DNA of 64,000 nt, from assembly GCA_017935365.1 (NCBI GenBank), contig JAGBHT010000005.1, forward strand, positions 1 to 64,000, written 5' to 3'. The notes below the pieces were generated by a model, which saw only the letters and a list, made by a program, of their open reading frames with translations, was not told where the DNA came from and made no database searches. This document shows, piece by piece, positions 27,115-35,371 of the stretch. Within the stretch, counting starts at the first letter, position 1; every line of letters begins with the position of its first letter. A program made the translations under genes and the position numbers. This DNA is from Ruminiclostridium sp. Lineage in GTDB: Bacteria > Bacillota > Clostridia > Oscillospirales > Ruminococcaceae.

Positions 27115-27822
27115 ATGTTACAGCATTTGACCGCACTTGCGGAAAGCACGGGGGACGATCTGCTCTCCCTTATAGGACAGAGCTTTGATATTACGGCACA
27201 GCTTGAGAGCTTATCACTGCCGAGAATACTGCTCGCACTGCTTACGGCTACACTCTGCGGAGCGATAATCTATCTCGTTTACCGTATGTTCTACAGAGGG
27301 GTTGTTTACAGTGACAATTTCAATATACTCGTATTACTGATCACGGTAGTTACCGCATTTATCATAATGACTATCAGTGCAAACCTTGTACTGTCGCTCG
27401 GTATGGTCGGCGCGTTGTCTATTGTGCGATTCCGTTCGGCGATAAAAGACCCGCTTGATGTGGGATTCTTGTTCTGGGGAGTTGGTGCAGGTATTACTGC
27501 CGGTGCAGGACTTTACTTTGTAGCGATCATAGGTACTGTATTTGTTGCGGCACTGTACATAATCCTTACTATGATAAAGAAGGAACGCCGTTGTTATCTG
27601 CTTGTTGTACGCTACGGTACGGACGCTGAAAGCAATGTGAATGCTCTGCTCGGAACGCTCAAGTACAAGCTCAAGAACAAGACGCAGATAAACGAACGCG
27701 TTGAGCTGACTATTGAGATAAAGACGGTCAACAATGATACGACACAGCTTTCAAGATTCAAGGCTATCGACGGTGTTGACAGTGTTACGCTTCTCGAATA
27801 CAACGGCGAGTACATGAACTAA
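27115..27822 (+). CDS. DUF4956 membrane protein
   Basis: About 235 residues. Four membrane segments lie between about residues 35 and 150, including LSLGMVGALSIVRFRSAIKD, a strongly conserved DUF4956 stretch. A cytoplasmic C-terminal domain of about 85 residues with a ferredoxin-like alternation of strands and helices follows. It commonly accompanies VTC-domain proteins, as here, and may form a membrane module for polyphosphate or a related polymer; this is inference. A modular repeat begins at the very next base after its stop codon. Confidence 0.8.
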   Translation: MLQHLTALAESTGDDLLSLIGQSFDITAQLESLSLPRILLALLTATLCGAIIYLVYRMFYRGVVYSDNFNILVLLITVVTAFIIMTISANLVLSLGMVGALSIVRFRSAIKDPLDVGFLFWGVGAGITAGAGLYFVAIIGTVFVAALYIILTMIKKERRCYLLVVRYGTDAESNVNALLGTLKYKLKNKTQINERVELTIEIKTVNNDTTQLSRFKAIDGVDSVTLLEYNGEYMN

Positions 27823-27990
27823 GCGGCGGGTCGCCGCTGACAATTCGCCGTTCTGACGGTCGGCGATTTGCGGAGGTTACGTTACCGGCGGGCGGCTGTG
27901 AGCCGCTTCAAATTCGCCGTTCTGAATGTTTGTAATTTGCGGAAGTTGCGTTATCGGCGGGTGACTGAGGTCACACCCTATTGACGTTAA
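27823..27990. repeat. modular palindromic repeat, two tandem units
   Basis: Unit 1 begins directly after the DUF4956 stop with the hairpin GCGGCGGGTCGCCGC, then AATTCGCCGTTCTGACGG and a GTTACCGGCGG end. Unit 2 begins GGCGGCTGTGAGCCGC, repeats the AATTCGCCGTTCTGA core, then GTTGCGTTATCGGCGG and closes with GTGACTGAGGTCAC and CACCCTATTGACGTTAA. The same modules recur in other intergenic regions of this window. Confidence 0.85.
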
Positions 27991-28009
27991 TTTATTTTTA
28001 ATATCACAG

Positions 28010-28041
28010 AATCCGTTGTTTGCAAAAAACAGCGGATTTTT
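28010..28041 (+). terminator. terminator of the VTC/DUF4956 operon
   Basis: AATCCG / CGGATT stem with extra GTTT / AAAC pairing, followed by TTTTT. Confidence 0.7.
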
Positions 28042-28269
28042 AGTACAATATTGTTGCTTATTGAACGCTTTTGAGTATGAATATTTGTATGACCTCCCCT
28101 ACAAATATTTCTACAACACGGAAAATTTTATGTGATATTGCAAACGAGATACCGTACAGGCACACAGGATACCTACTTTACATATTTTGCGGAATCGGAA
28201 AAATTATCAGGGTAAACTAAAAATTTGTTATAGTGCTACCGATGTCTGCTGATAAAACGAAATTTTCTC
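28042..28269. other. spacer before the aroF T-box promoter
   Basis: About 230 bases without a gene. A stretch at 28137-28192 (ATATTGCAAACG ... GCACACAGGATACC) resembles one before tyrS at 30346-30405 (ATATTGCAAATG ... GCACACACAGCACC). Nothing else recognised. Confidence 0.3.
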
Positions 28270-28298
28270 TTGACAAAACAACAAGGATATGCTACAAT
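28270..28298 (+). promoter_or_regulatory. promoter of the T-box/aroF unit
   Basis: TTGACA (28270-28275), 17 bases, TACAAT (28293-28298). The T-box leader starts a few bases later. Confidence 0.85.
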
Positions 28299-28304
28299 CG
28301 GTTT

Positions 28305-28545
28305 AAAGCGATATATTAAAGGCTTTGAAGGGAAAAAGTAGCGTGAAACGTGCTTTCAGAGAGTCGTTGGTCGGTGTGAAACGGCAGACGTTTTAATGTG
28401 AAGATACACCCCGGAGCTGTCCTGTGGGAACGGTGGCTACGTTATAGCTTTTGAGGTTCGTGTGAAATGGTCTAAACGCACGGATAAACTGAGGTGGTAC
28501 CGCGATAATTCGCCCTCTGTGCATTTTTGCACAGAGGGCTTTTTT
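28305..28545 (+). promoter_or_regulatory. T-box leader, predicted tyrosine specific
   Basis: The T-box sequence AGGTGGTACCGCG lies at 28492-28504. It is followed by a terminator, GCCCTCTGTGC / GCACAGAGGGC, with T6 (28512-28545). Stem I features are the AGAGAG motif (about 28361) and the GGTGTGAAAC distal loop. Aligning the 3' side of stem I with the glyQS leader places the specifier at 28405-28407, TAC, a Tyr codon. The TGGT of the T-box pairs with an ACCA tRNA end, as expected for an A discriminator. Uncharged tRNA-Tyr should therefore switch aroF on. Confidence 0.9.
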
Positions 28546-28601
28546 AATTCCACCGGAAAAGATAATAAGACCGGAAATTATTTTTTGGAGGTCGAAAGAC
28601 A

Positions 28602-29630
28602 ATGAGCATGGATTTACTGGTACGTCTGCCTGATCCGGACGAAATCAAGAAAAAATATCCTGCAAGCGAAAAGGTAAAGGCAATCAAGGCACAGCGCGAC
28701 AAGGAAATAGCCGATGTGTTCACGGGAAAAAGCAACAGGTTCTTACTTATAATAGGACCTTGTTCCGCCGATAAGGAAGAGCCGGTAATAGATTATATTT
28801 CAAGGCTTGTACCTGTGCAGGAGCAGGTAAAGGACAAAATTCTGATCATTCCCAGAATATATACGAATAAGCCCCGTACCACAGGCGAGGGATATAAGGG
28901 CATGATACATCAGCCCGATCCTACAAAGCACGAGGATATGCTTGAGGGACTTATCAAGGTAAGACAGCTTCATCTGCACGCTATCGAGCAGACCGGTTTT
29001 ACCTGTGCAGACGAAATGCTTTACCCCGAAAACGACCGTTATCTGTCTGATTTACTGTCTTATGTTGCGGTCGGCGCACGTTCTGTCGAGGATCAGCAAC
29101 ACAGACTAACAGCAAGCGGACTTGATATCCCTGTCGGAATGAAAAACCCCACAAGCGGAACAATCTCCGTAATGCTGAACTCTATCCGTGCGGCTCAGGC
29201 AAGCCACACGTTTATATACCGTGGCTGGGAAACACACACAAGCGGAAATCCGCTTGCACACGCTATCCTGCGTGGTGCGGTCAATAAGCACGGTCAGACG
29301 ATACCAAACTATCACTATGAGGACCTGTCGCTTCTGTATGAGCTTTACTGCAAGCAGGATCTTCAGAACAAGGCGGTAATTGTTGATACTAATCACTCTA
29401 ATTCGGGTAAGAAGTATCTTGAACAGATAAGAATCGCAAATGAAATTCTTCACAGCCGTCGTCACAGCAAGGATCTTGAGGGATTTGTCAAGGGACTTAT
29501 GATCGAAAGCTACATTGAGGACGGAAACCAGAGTACAGAGGACGCTGTGTACGGAAAGTCAATCACCGATCCCTGTCTTGGCTGGGAAAAGACGGAGAAG
29601 CTTATCTACAGCATAGCCGACCAACTCTAA
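28602..29630 (+). CDS. aroF: 3-deoxy-7-phosphoheptulonate (DAHP) synthase
   Basis: About 342 residues, class I alpha type (AroF/G/H family). It condenses PEP and erythrose 4-phosphate in the first step of aromatic amino acid synthesis. Motifs seen: IIGPCSADKEEPVIDY, PRIYTNKPRTTGEGYKG, VGARSVEDQQHR, GMKNPTSGT and VDTNHSNSGKK. The ribosome binding site is TTGGAGG. Control by a tyrosine-type T-box points to a Tyr-linked isozyme, so I use aroF; the symbol is a best guess. aroE and aroK of the same pathway lie at 43.7-45.1 kb. Confidence 0.93.
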   Translation: MSMDLLVRLPDPDEIKKKYPASEKVKAIKAQRDKEIADVFTGKSNRFLLIIGPCSADKEEPVIDYISRLVPVQEQVKDKILIIPRIYTNKPRTTGEGYKGMIHQPDPTKHEDMLEGLIKVRQLHLHAIEQTGFTCADEMLYPENDRYLSDLLSYVAVGARSVEDQQHRLTASGLDIPVGMKNPTSGTISVMLNSIRAAQASHTFIYRGWETHTSGNPLAHAILRGAVNKHGQTIPNYHYEDLSLLYELYCKQDLQNKAVIVDTNHSNSGKKYLEQIRIANEILHSRRHSKDLEGFVKGLMIESYIEDGNQSTEDAVYGKSITDPCLGWEKTEKLIYSIADQL

Positions 29631-29885
29631 GGCGGCGGTGCCGCCGGACTGTTCCGACCGTTTATAATGTTGCGGATTTTTGTAGGATAGCGGAACGGTC
29701 GGGGTTGGACGTTAGTGCTTTTTGTTTATAATAATACCCGTGGGGCGCGGCAAATTCGCCTTTAAAAAAGGTGGATATAAGCTTAAGTTGCGTTGACGGC
29801 GGGCGGCAATGTGCCGTTTCAAATTCCGACCATTGATGAGGTTGCGAATTTTTGTGGGTGGCGGAACGGTCGGGAATGGACGATA
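29631..29885. repeat. modular repeats after aroF
   Basis: Begins at the base after the aroF stop with the hairpin GGCGGCGGTGCCGCC. Two copies of an inverted-repeat unit follow, CCGACCGTT to AACGGTCGG (29654-29701) and CCGACCATT to AACGGTCGG (29825-29872). Each spans GTTGCGGATTTTTGT or GTTGCGAATTTTTGT. Between them are AAATTCGCC and GTTGCGTTGACGGCGGGCGG, the core modules of the family. Confidence 0.75.
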
Positions 29886-30491
29886 TTGCAGGATCAAAAC
29901 AAGATTTTGCAGAAAGTTTAATATTTTGCAGAAGTTTTGAAAAGCACTATCACACTTGCCTTTTAATGAACGCTTTTTTTGTTTCGCATCCGTGCGAAAC
30001 TCCGGGCGTTCAACTTCGGGCATCCATGCCCGCCCTCGGAAAAGGGTGAGGTTCTGTTGCTCGGTCAAGCTGAGCCAACTATGGTGGGGATTGTAATAGC
30101 TCAGAAGTATTGAAGATAGTACTCCTATTAATTTCAATCCCCACCGTCTTGCAGACAGAAATGTTACCGATATATCAATGTTCAAGATATTGCATAACAA
30201 AGCTGAATTTTAAGATTTACTGCTCGTCTGCAATCCACCTCCCCTTTTTCGAGGGGAGGCAAGTTTAGTGCTTTGCGAGGGATAGAGCGAGGTTGGCGAG
30301 GATTGAGAAAATGGCAATGTAGGGCGCAACGGGAGATTCTATAGAATATTGCAAATGCAAAACCATATAAGCACACACAGCACCGCTACTACTGAAAATC
30401 CTATATGACAGTTCAAGCTCAAAATCGTGCAAGGACACCCGGACATTTGTTTTGAAAATAATTGATCAAATAAACCGAAAGGAAGAAGAAA
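29886..30491. other. long untranslated region before tyrS
   Basis: About 600 bases with no convincing gene. Hairpins seen: TTTCGCA / TGCGAAA at about 29982-29999; CGGGCAT / ATGCCCG at about 30017-30032; an 11-bp inverted repeat GGTGGGGATTG / CAATCCCCACC at 30082-30144; and CCTCCCC / GGGGAGG at about 30227-30247, followed by GTTTAGTGCTTTGCGAGGGA, which has the look of a small decayed repeat element. No T-box motif is present. Confidence 0.4.
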
Positions 30492-31706
30492 ATGACACTT
30501 TACGAAGAACTTATTGAAAGAGGGCTTATCGCTCAGGTTACTAATGAAGAAGAGATAAGCAAGATGATAAACGAGGGCAAGGCTACATTCTATATTGGCT
30601 TTGACCCGACAGCCGATTCTCTGCACGTTGGTCACTTCATGGCGCTGTGCCTTATGAAGCGTTTACAGATGGCAGGCAACAAGCCCATTGCTCTGCTCGG
30701 CGGCGGTACGGGTATGATAGGCGACCCCTCCGGTAAGACCGATATGAGAAAGATGCTGACAAAGGAAGATATAGAACATAACATTGCCTGCTTCAAAAAG
30801 CAGATGAGTCGCTTTATTGATTTCTCTGACGGCAAGGCACTGCTTGTAAACAATGCTGACTGGCTTCTTAATCTGAATTATGTAGACGTACTGCGTGAGG
30901 TAGGCGCTTGCTTCTCGGTAAACAAGATGCTGAGTGCAGAGTGCTATAAGCAGAGAATGGAAAGAGGACTTTCGTTCCTTGAATTCAACTACATGATAAT
31001 GCAGAGCTACGACTTCTACAAGCTGTACAAGGATTACGGCTGTAATATGCAGTTCGGCGGTGACGACCAGTGGAGCAATATGCTCGGCGGTACTGAGCTT
31101 ATAAGAAAGAAGCTCGGCAAGGACGCACATGCTATGACTATTACCCTGCTCCTTAATTCCGAGGGCAAGAAGATGGGTAAGACTGAAAAGGGCGCTGTAT
31201 GGCTTGACCCTGAAAAGACAAGCCCGTTTGAATTCTTCCAGTACTGGAGAAATGTTGCGGACGCCGATGTTATGAAGTGCATAAAGATGCTCACATTCCT
31301 GCCGCTCGAACAGATAAGAGAGATGGAAAGCTGGGAGGGCGCACAGCTCAACAAGGCTAAGGAGATCCTCGCATATGAGCTGACAAAGCTTGTACACGGC
31401 GAAGAAGAGGCTGAAAAGGCTTTAGCCGCCGCTAAGGAGCTGTTCGGCGGTAAGGGCGTCAGCGGTGATATGCCTACTGTCGTTATGCCTGCCGAGCTTG
31501 TAAACGACGGAAAAATCGGTATACTTGACGCGCTTGTTGCATCAAAGCTCTGTCCGTCAAAGAGAGAGGCAAGAACAAACGTAACAGGCGGCGGTATCAG
31601 TGTAAACGATGAAAAGGTAACCGATCCTGCGGCTGTGATTGAGATAGGTGAATTTGCGGTAATTAAAAAAGGCAAGAAGAGCTACTGCAAGATAGTGAAG
31701 GCGTAA
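30492..31706 (+). CDS. tyrS: tyrosyl-tRNA synthetase
   Basis: About 404 residues. The class I HIGH motif is HVGH (about residue 48), the KMSKS equivalent is [13 protein letters not shown] near 232, and a C-terminal S4 domain (about 340-404) contains [20 protein letters not shown]. It charges tRNA-Tyr, the same tRNA sensed by the aroF T-box 2 kb upstream. AGGAAGAAG precedes the ATG. A GNAT gene follows after one base, so they are co-transcribed to the terminator at 32364. Confidence 0.95.
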   Translation: MTLYEELIERGLIAQVTNEEEISKMINEGKATFYIGFDPTADSLHVGHFMALCLMKRLQMAGNKPIALLGGGTGMIGDPSGKTDMRKMLTKEDIEHNIACFKKQMSRFIDFSDGKALLVNNADWLLNLNYVDVLREVGACFSVNKMLSAECYKQRMERGLSFLEFNYMIMQSYDFYKLYKDYGCNMQFGGDDQWSNMLGGTELIRKKLGKDAHAMTITLLLNSEGKKMGKTEKGAVWLDPEKTSPFEFFQYWRNVADADVMKCIKMLTFLPLEQIREMESWEGAQLNKAKEILAYELTKLVHGEEEAEKALAAAKELFGGKGVSGDMPTVVMPAELVNDGKIGILDALVASKLCPSKREARTNVTGGGISVNDEKVTDPAAVIEIGEFAVIKKGKKSYCKIVKA

Positions 31707-31707
31707 T

Positions 31708-32193
31708 ATGATAAGTGTAAGAAAAGCGCAGGACAAGGATATAGGACGTGTTACGGAGCTACTCAGTCAGGTGCTTGAGCTTCACGCCGATCTGCGGCCC
31801 GATTTATTCGTACACGGTACGACAAAGTACACTGAAAAGCAGTTGTCGGATATATTCGCCGATGAAAAGACACCTGTATTCGTGGCTGTAGACGACAGCG
31901 ACACGGTGCAGGGCTATGCGTTCTGTGTGTTTAAGGAGCCTGCATTCTCAACGAATATGATGAATGTAAGGACGCTGTATATAGATGACTTATGTGTTGA
32001 CAGCAACGCAAGAGGTCAGCATATCGGAACAACGCTTTTTGACTATGTAATGGATTTTGCAAAGCAGACAGGTTGTTACACAGTTACGCTGAATGTCTGG
32101 GAGGGCAACGACAGCGCCCGTCATTTCTACGAGAAGATGGGAATGTTCGTCCGTGAAACCCAAATGGAGCGGCGGGTGGCGGGTCGCCACTGA
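31708..32193 (+). CDS. GNAT family N-acetyltransferase
   Basis: About 161 residues. The acetyl-CoA site is NARGQHIGTTLFDYV (about residues 108-122), preceded by the beta strand LYIDDLCVD and followed by VTLNVWEGNDSARHFYEKMGM, a normal GNAT arrangement. The substrate is unknown. One base separates it from tyrS. The last eight codons (ERRVAGRH) and the stop lie inside a modular repeat, so its original C-terminus has probably been replaced or extended by the repeat. Confidence 0.85.
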   Translation: MISVRKAQDKDIGRVTELLSQVLELHADLRPDLFVHGTTKYTEKQLSDIFADEKTPVFVAVDDSDTVQGYAFCVFKEPAFSTNMMNVRTLYIDDLCVDSNARGQHIGTTLFDYVMDFAKQTGCYTVTLNVWEGNDSARHFYEKMGMFVRETQMERRVAGRH

Positions 32194-32342
32194 CAATTCG
32201 CCGTTCTGACGGTTGGCGGGTTGCTTAGCTTCCGCTACCGGCGGGCGCCTGCGGTCATTTGTGTCGCTGCGTCCTTGCAGCGACTTTGCGTGACCGCTGT
32301 TAAAGCATCCTTGCTTTACTACGGCGCACCCTTTTAACGTTG
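32170..32342. repeat. modular repeat with nested-hairpin module
   Basis: Begins within the GNAT gene with GGCGGGTCGCCAC, then AATTCGCCGTTCTGACGG and CTACCGGCGGGCGCCTGCGG. An extra module is inserted: stem GCGGTCA (32251-32257) / TGACCGC (32291-32297), enclosing stem GTCGCTGC / GCAGCGAC (32263-32284), then a hairpin AAAGCA / TGCTTT (32302-32317). The element ends GGCGCACCCTTTTAACGTTG, the family's usual end. The module matches the architecture of the accD-accC element. Confidence 0.8.
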
Positions 32343-32363
32343 TTTTATATTCAGGCATAATTA

Positions 32364-32405
32364 AAAGGATATTGCAAACAGGTTAAGTTTGCGGTATCCT
32401 TTTTT
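32364..32405 (+). terminator. tyrS-GNAT terminator
   Basis: Stem AAGGATA / TATCCTT extended by GCAAAC / GTTTGC, then T6. Confidence 0.8.
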
Positions 32406-32414
32406 GCATATAAG

Positions 32415-32444
32415 AAAAACCACTGTACATAGGCAGTGGTTTTT
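32415..32444 (-). terminator. terminator of the SLOG-type gene
   Basis: AAAAACCACTG / CAGTGGTTTTT, a 10-11 bp stem with A and T runs; works in either direction, mainly for the leftward gene at 32465. Confidence 0.75.
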
Positions 32445-32464
32445 ATATTGTTTCTGTATTACGG

Positions 32465-32962
32465 TTATATATTATCCGATGCCATATCAAACAGATTTAT
32501 TACCTCTATCCCTTTGGCGTTTGCCATTCTTACCGTCTGACCCGTACCGCTTCTTGCTATGCTTTCATCATAATAGCACACACAGCCGTCGGCAAGCTCT
32601 ACCATTCGAGCATTACGCTTTTTCATACATTCTTTGGTGTACTCTGAGCCGATATACTCAATATCGTCCGCCGCCATAAGTATAGCATAGAACTCCTGCT
32701 TGTCGTGGTAGCTCCAGTTCTTTGTCTGTTCTTCATTGGAACAAGGGAGCACAAGATGAAGCTTTATATCGAGTGCTTTGCGCTTTCTGAGATACAGTAC
32801 CATATGTGCGCACATTGTGTCAAAACCGAGCGCACCGCCGCAATAGAAGTCGGTTACACCGCGTTTTACAAGTCCGCATATAGTGCTGTCGAGAAGTGTC
32901 TTTAGTCCGTACATATCGGAACATTCTATCTTACGGTGTCCCGTAAAGCAGACAGATGTCAC
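32465..32962 (-). CDS. SLOG superfamily protein (DUF1273-like)
   Basis: About 165 residues. The N-terminal motif CFTGHRKIE, the GGALGFDTMCAHMVL loop and the C-terminal CYYDESIARSGTGQTVRMA are typical of the YpsA/DUF1273 branch of the SLOG (SMF/DprA-LOG) superfamily, which binds nucleotide-derived ligands in a Rossmann-like fold. Function is not established; Bacillus YpsA is linked to cell division. The start is GTG with AAGGGGG upstream. Single-gene unit ending at a terminator. Confidence 0.75.
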   Translation of the reverse strand: MTSVCFTGHRKIECSDMYGLKTLLDSTICGLVKRGVTDFYCGGALGFDTMCAHMVLYLRKRKALDIKLHLVLPCSNEEQTKNWSYHDKQEFYAILMAADDIEYIGSEYTKECMKKRNARMVELADGCVCYYDESIARSGTGQTVRMANAKGIEVINLFDMASDNI

Positions 32963-33002
32963 TGCAAAGCCCCCTTTTTAATCAGCGATAAAAAGAAAAA
33001 TA

Positions 33003-33031
33003 AGCCGTATCTGCGTTTAACAAATACGGCT
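33003..33031 (-). terminator. acpP terminator
   Basis: Stem AGCCGTAT / ATACGGCT, 13-base loop, followed on the minus strand by T-rich sequence. Confidence 0.75.
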
Positions 33032-33056
33032 GATTATGCTAAAGCAAGATGTAAGA

Positions 33057-33287
33057 TCAGTCAACCTTTTCTTCGATGAACTTAACGATGTCACCGACAG
33101 TCTTGATCTTTTCAACCTGATCATCGGGGATCTCGATGTCGAACTCTTCTTCAAAGCTCATAACGAGGTCAACTACGTCAAGTGAATCAGCGCCGAGGTC
33201 ATCTGTGATGCTAGCGGCTTCTGTAACCTTGTCTTCTTCAACGTCGAGCTGGTCAACGATTATCTTCTTTACCTTATCAAATACCAT
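33057..33287 (-). CDS. acpP: acyl carrier protein
   Basis: About 76 residues, acidic, with the phosphopantetheine attachment Ser in [13 protein letters not shown] (about residue 36). It carries growing acyl chains for the Fab enzymes encoded upstream. AGGAGG precedes the ATG. Unlike the common fabH-acpP-fabK order, acpP here trails the operon behind its own promoter (33334-33362), which allows the high, separate expression ACP needs. Confidence 0.96.
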   Translation of the reverse strand: MVFDKVKKIIVDQLDVEEDKVTEAASITDDLGADSLDVVDLVMSFEEEFDIEIPDDQVEKIKTVGDIVKFIEEKVD

Positions 33288-33333
33288 TTGAAATCTCCTC
33301 CGTGTTTTGTAAAAGAAATTTTCTTTCGTTAAT

Positions 33334-33362
33334 ATTATACGGCATTATGCCGAAATAATCAA
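33334..33362 (-). promoter_or_regulatory. acpP promoter with a 13-bp palindrome in the spacer
   Basis: Minus strand TTGATT (33357-33362), 17 bases, TATAAT (33334-33339). The spacer contains CGGCATTATGCCG (33340-33352), a perfect dyad next to the -10, which may be an operator. No regulator is known. Confidence 0.7.
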
Positions 33363-33489
33363 GTCGTATTTACAACAAATACATTAAAAAAATGTCTAAA
33401 TTTGCAGGGTGTATTTCTACACTTTGCACAAGTTTCAAAGGGTTGCCGAAATCTGTTGTAATACCGCTCAGAATAATGAATAAGCAGTA

Positions 33490-33603
33490 GCATATTGCTG
33501 TTGCCGGTAACGCAAGTTTACGCAAACCGCAAGCCGTCAGAACGGCGAATTTACTGCGGCTTTCAGCCGCACGGCGAATTGTCAGCGGCGACTCGCCGCC
33601 CGC
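33490..33603. repeat. modular repeat after accA
   Basis: On the minus strand it starts right after the accA stop: GGCGGCGAGTCGCCGC, AATTCGCCGT, a GCGGCTGAAAGCCGC hairpin, AATTCGCCGTTCTGACGG, then GTTACCGGCAACAGC. It separates accA from the acpP promoter. Confidence 0.8.
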
Positions 33604-34407
33604 TCACTCGGAGAATACGCCGATTTTGCGGAACTTCTTATAGCGGTTGTCGAGAAGCGTCGGGATATCAAGCTTTGACAGCCTTTCGACTGCACTTATA
33701 AGATACTCCGAAATATTGTCCGCTGTCTGTGCAGGGTCGGTATGAGCGCCGCCTACAGGTTCGGGGATTATCTTGTCGCATACACCGAAATTGTACAGAT
33801 CATCTGCGGTGATCTTCATAAGATCTGCCGCTTCTTTTTCTCTTGACGGGTCTTTCCAGAGGATAGAGGCAAAGCCTCTCGGCGAAATTACCGAGTATAA
33901 AGCGTGCTCAAGCATTGCAAGCTCATCGCATACGGCAAGCGCCAGCGCACCGCCGCTTCCGCCCTCGCCCAGAACTACCGATATAACGGGTGTTTTCAGC
34001 GTCATAAATTCGGCAATGTTCTTAGCTATAGCTTCGCCCTGACCTCTCTTCTCCGCTTCTACACCGCAGAATGCGCCGGGTGTATCAACAAAGCAGATGA
34101 CCGGTCTGTGGAACTTCTCAGCCTGATATGCAAGTCTTAATGCCTTTCTGTAGCCCTCGGGGTGCGGCATTGAGAAATTCGACTTCTTGTTTTCTTCTAA
34201 GTTTCTGCCCTTTACCTGCGCTATAACTGTAACAGGCGTGCTGTTAAGCGTTGCTATACCTGCCATTATAGCCGCATCGTCACCATAGTGACGGTCGCCG
34301 TGGAACTCGGTGAAATGATTGAATATAGCGGGTATATAGTCATTTACCGTCGGACGGTTCTTTTCTCTTATTATCTCAAGATGCTGTGTAGCAGTCATAT
34401 TCGACAT
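33604..34407 (-). CDS. accA: acetyl-CoA carboxylase carboxyltransferase, alpha subunit
   Basis: About 267 residues, shorter than the E. coli protein (about 319) but usual for Clostridia. Crotonase-fold carboxyltransferase; motifs GYRKALRLAYQAEKF, CFVDTPGAFCGVEAEKRGQ and VLGEGGSGGALALAV. With AccD it transfers carboxyl from biotin to acetyl-CoA. It follows accD after 17 bases. A modular repeat starts at the base after its stop. Confidence 0.95.
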   Translation of the reverse strand: MSNMTATQHLEIIREKNRPTVNDYIPAIFNHFTEFHGDRHYGDDAAIMAGIATLNSTPVTVIAQVKGRNLEENKKSNFSMPHPEGYRKALRLAYQAEKFHRPVICFVDTPGAFCGVEAEKRGQGEAIAKNIAEFMTLKTPVISVVLGEGGSGGALALAVCDELAMLEHALYSVISPRGFASILWKDPSREKEAADLMKITADDLYNFGVCDKIIPEPVGGAHTDPAQTADNISEYLISAVERLSKLDIPTLLDNRYKKFRKIGVFSE

Positions 34408-34424
34408 TATTTCTTACCGTCCTT

Positions 34425-35312
34425 TCAACCGTGCTGCCAGTTGGCGCCGATTTTTTTATAGTTGTGCAGTCTTAGTATATTTGACAGTGTTTTACGCATT
34501 GAACGTCTGTCTGCTATCGCATCCACAAAGCCGCTTTCAAGCAGGAATTCTGCCGTCTGGAAGTCGTCGGGAAGTTTCTGCTTTATAGTATCCTGGATAA
34601 CACGTCTGCCTGCAAATCCTACAAGAACCTTAGGCTCGGCAAGAATTATATCGCCAAGGCTCGCAAACGACGCTGTGACACCGCCTGTCGTGGGATCGGT
34701 AAGCACCGTGATATAAAGTCCGCCTGCGTCGCTGTGACGTTTTACCGCACCGCTGGTCTTTGCCATCTGCATAAGGGAGATTATACCCTCCTGCATTCTT
34801 GCACCGCCCGACGCTGTGAACAGTATAACGGGGAGCTTATGCTCTGTTGCATACTCAAACGCTCTTGTTATCTTCTCGCCGACAACACTTCCCATGCTCG
34901 CCATCATGAAGTTTGAATCCATAATGCCGATAACAGCACGGTAGCCTCGTATTGTACACTCACCCGTAACAACTGCGTCCTTAAGTCCTGTGTTGTCCTG
35001 CATACCCTTTATCTTCTTCTCGTAATCGGGGAAGCCGATAGGGTTAAGTGATACCATATTCTCGTCAAACGGCTTGAAGCTGTCCTTGTCAACCGTTATA
35101 TCAAGGCGTTCCTTAGCGGACAGTCTTGCGTGATAGTTGCAGACGGGACAGGTCTTCTTGCGCTTTTCAAACTCGTCCATATAGAACACGTTCTGACAGC
35201 GTGGACACTTGAACAGCAGGTCCTTGGGTATTTCGGGGGCAGAAGCCTCTGCCTCGTCCTTCTGTTCCTCGTTAAAACGGTCCTTGACCATTTTAAACAG
35301 ATCTTCTAACAA
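34425..35312 (-). CDS. accD: acetyl-CoA carboxylase carboxyltransferase, beta subunit
   Basis: About 295 residues. An N-terminal zinc ribbon (CPRCQNVFYMDEFEKRKKTC with PVC, about residues 35-58) precedes the carboxyltransferase core with TASGGARMQEGIISLMQMAKT and LVGFAGRRVIQDT. The start is TTG at 35312 with GGCGGTG upstream; an internal ATG at 35291 is possible. Partner of AccA. A 267-base gap holding a palindromic element separates it from accC, the only large gap in the operon. Confidence 0.94.
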   Translation of the reverse strand: MLEDLFKMVKDRFNEEQKDEAEASAPEIPKDLLFKCPRCQNVFYMDEFEKRKKTCPVCNYHARLSAKERLDITVDKDSFKPFDENMVSLNPIGFPDYEKKIKGMQDNTGLKDAVVTGECTIRGYRAVIGIMDSNFMMASMGSVVGEKITRAFEYATEHKLPVILFTASGGARMQEGIISLMQMAKTSGAVKRHSDAGGLYITVLTDPTTGGVTASFASLGDIILAEPKVLVGFAGRRVIQDTIKQKLPDDFQTAEFLLESGFVDAIADRRSMRKTLSNILRLHNYKKIGANWQHG

Positions 35313-35371
35313 TTAAAGCACCGCCTTTATTGCTCAAATCAAATAATAACATTATCTGCCGATAGATTCAA

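Noticed and set aside
29712-30200. 162-codon leftward frame between aroF and tyrS
   Set aside because: Made from repeat and hairpin sequence, no ribosome binding site, no recognisable domain.
29886-30491. T-box before tyrS
   Set aside because: No AGGTGG-ACCGCG core and no terminator of T-box type.
30663-31397. 244-codon leftward frame
   Set aside because: Lies opposite tyrS in its most conserved part; no independent coding signs.
32251-32317. tRNA-like cloverleaf in the repeat
   Set aside because: Hairpins are nested, but there is no T-arm consensus, anticodon arm of normal size or acceptor stem; matches the repeat family instead.
27823-33603. CRISPR array
   Set aside because: Repeats are palindromic modules at irregular distances after genes, without regular spacers or cas genes.
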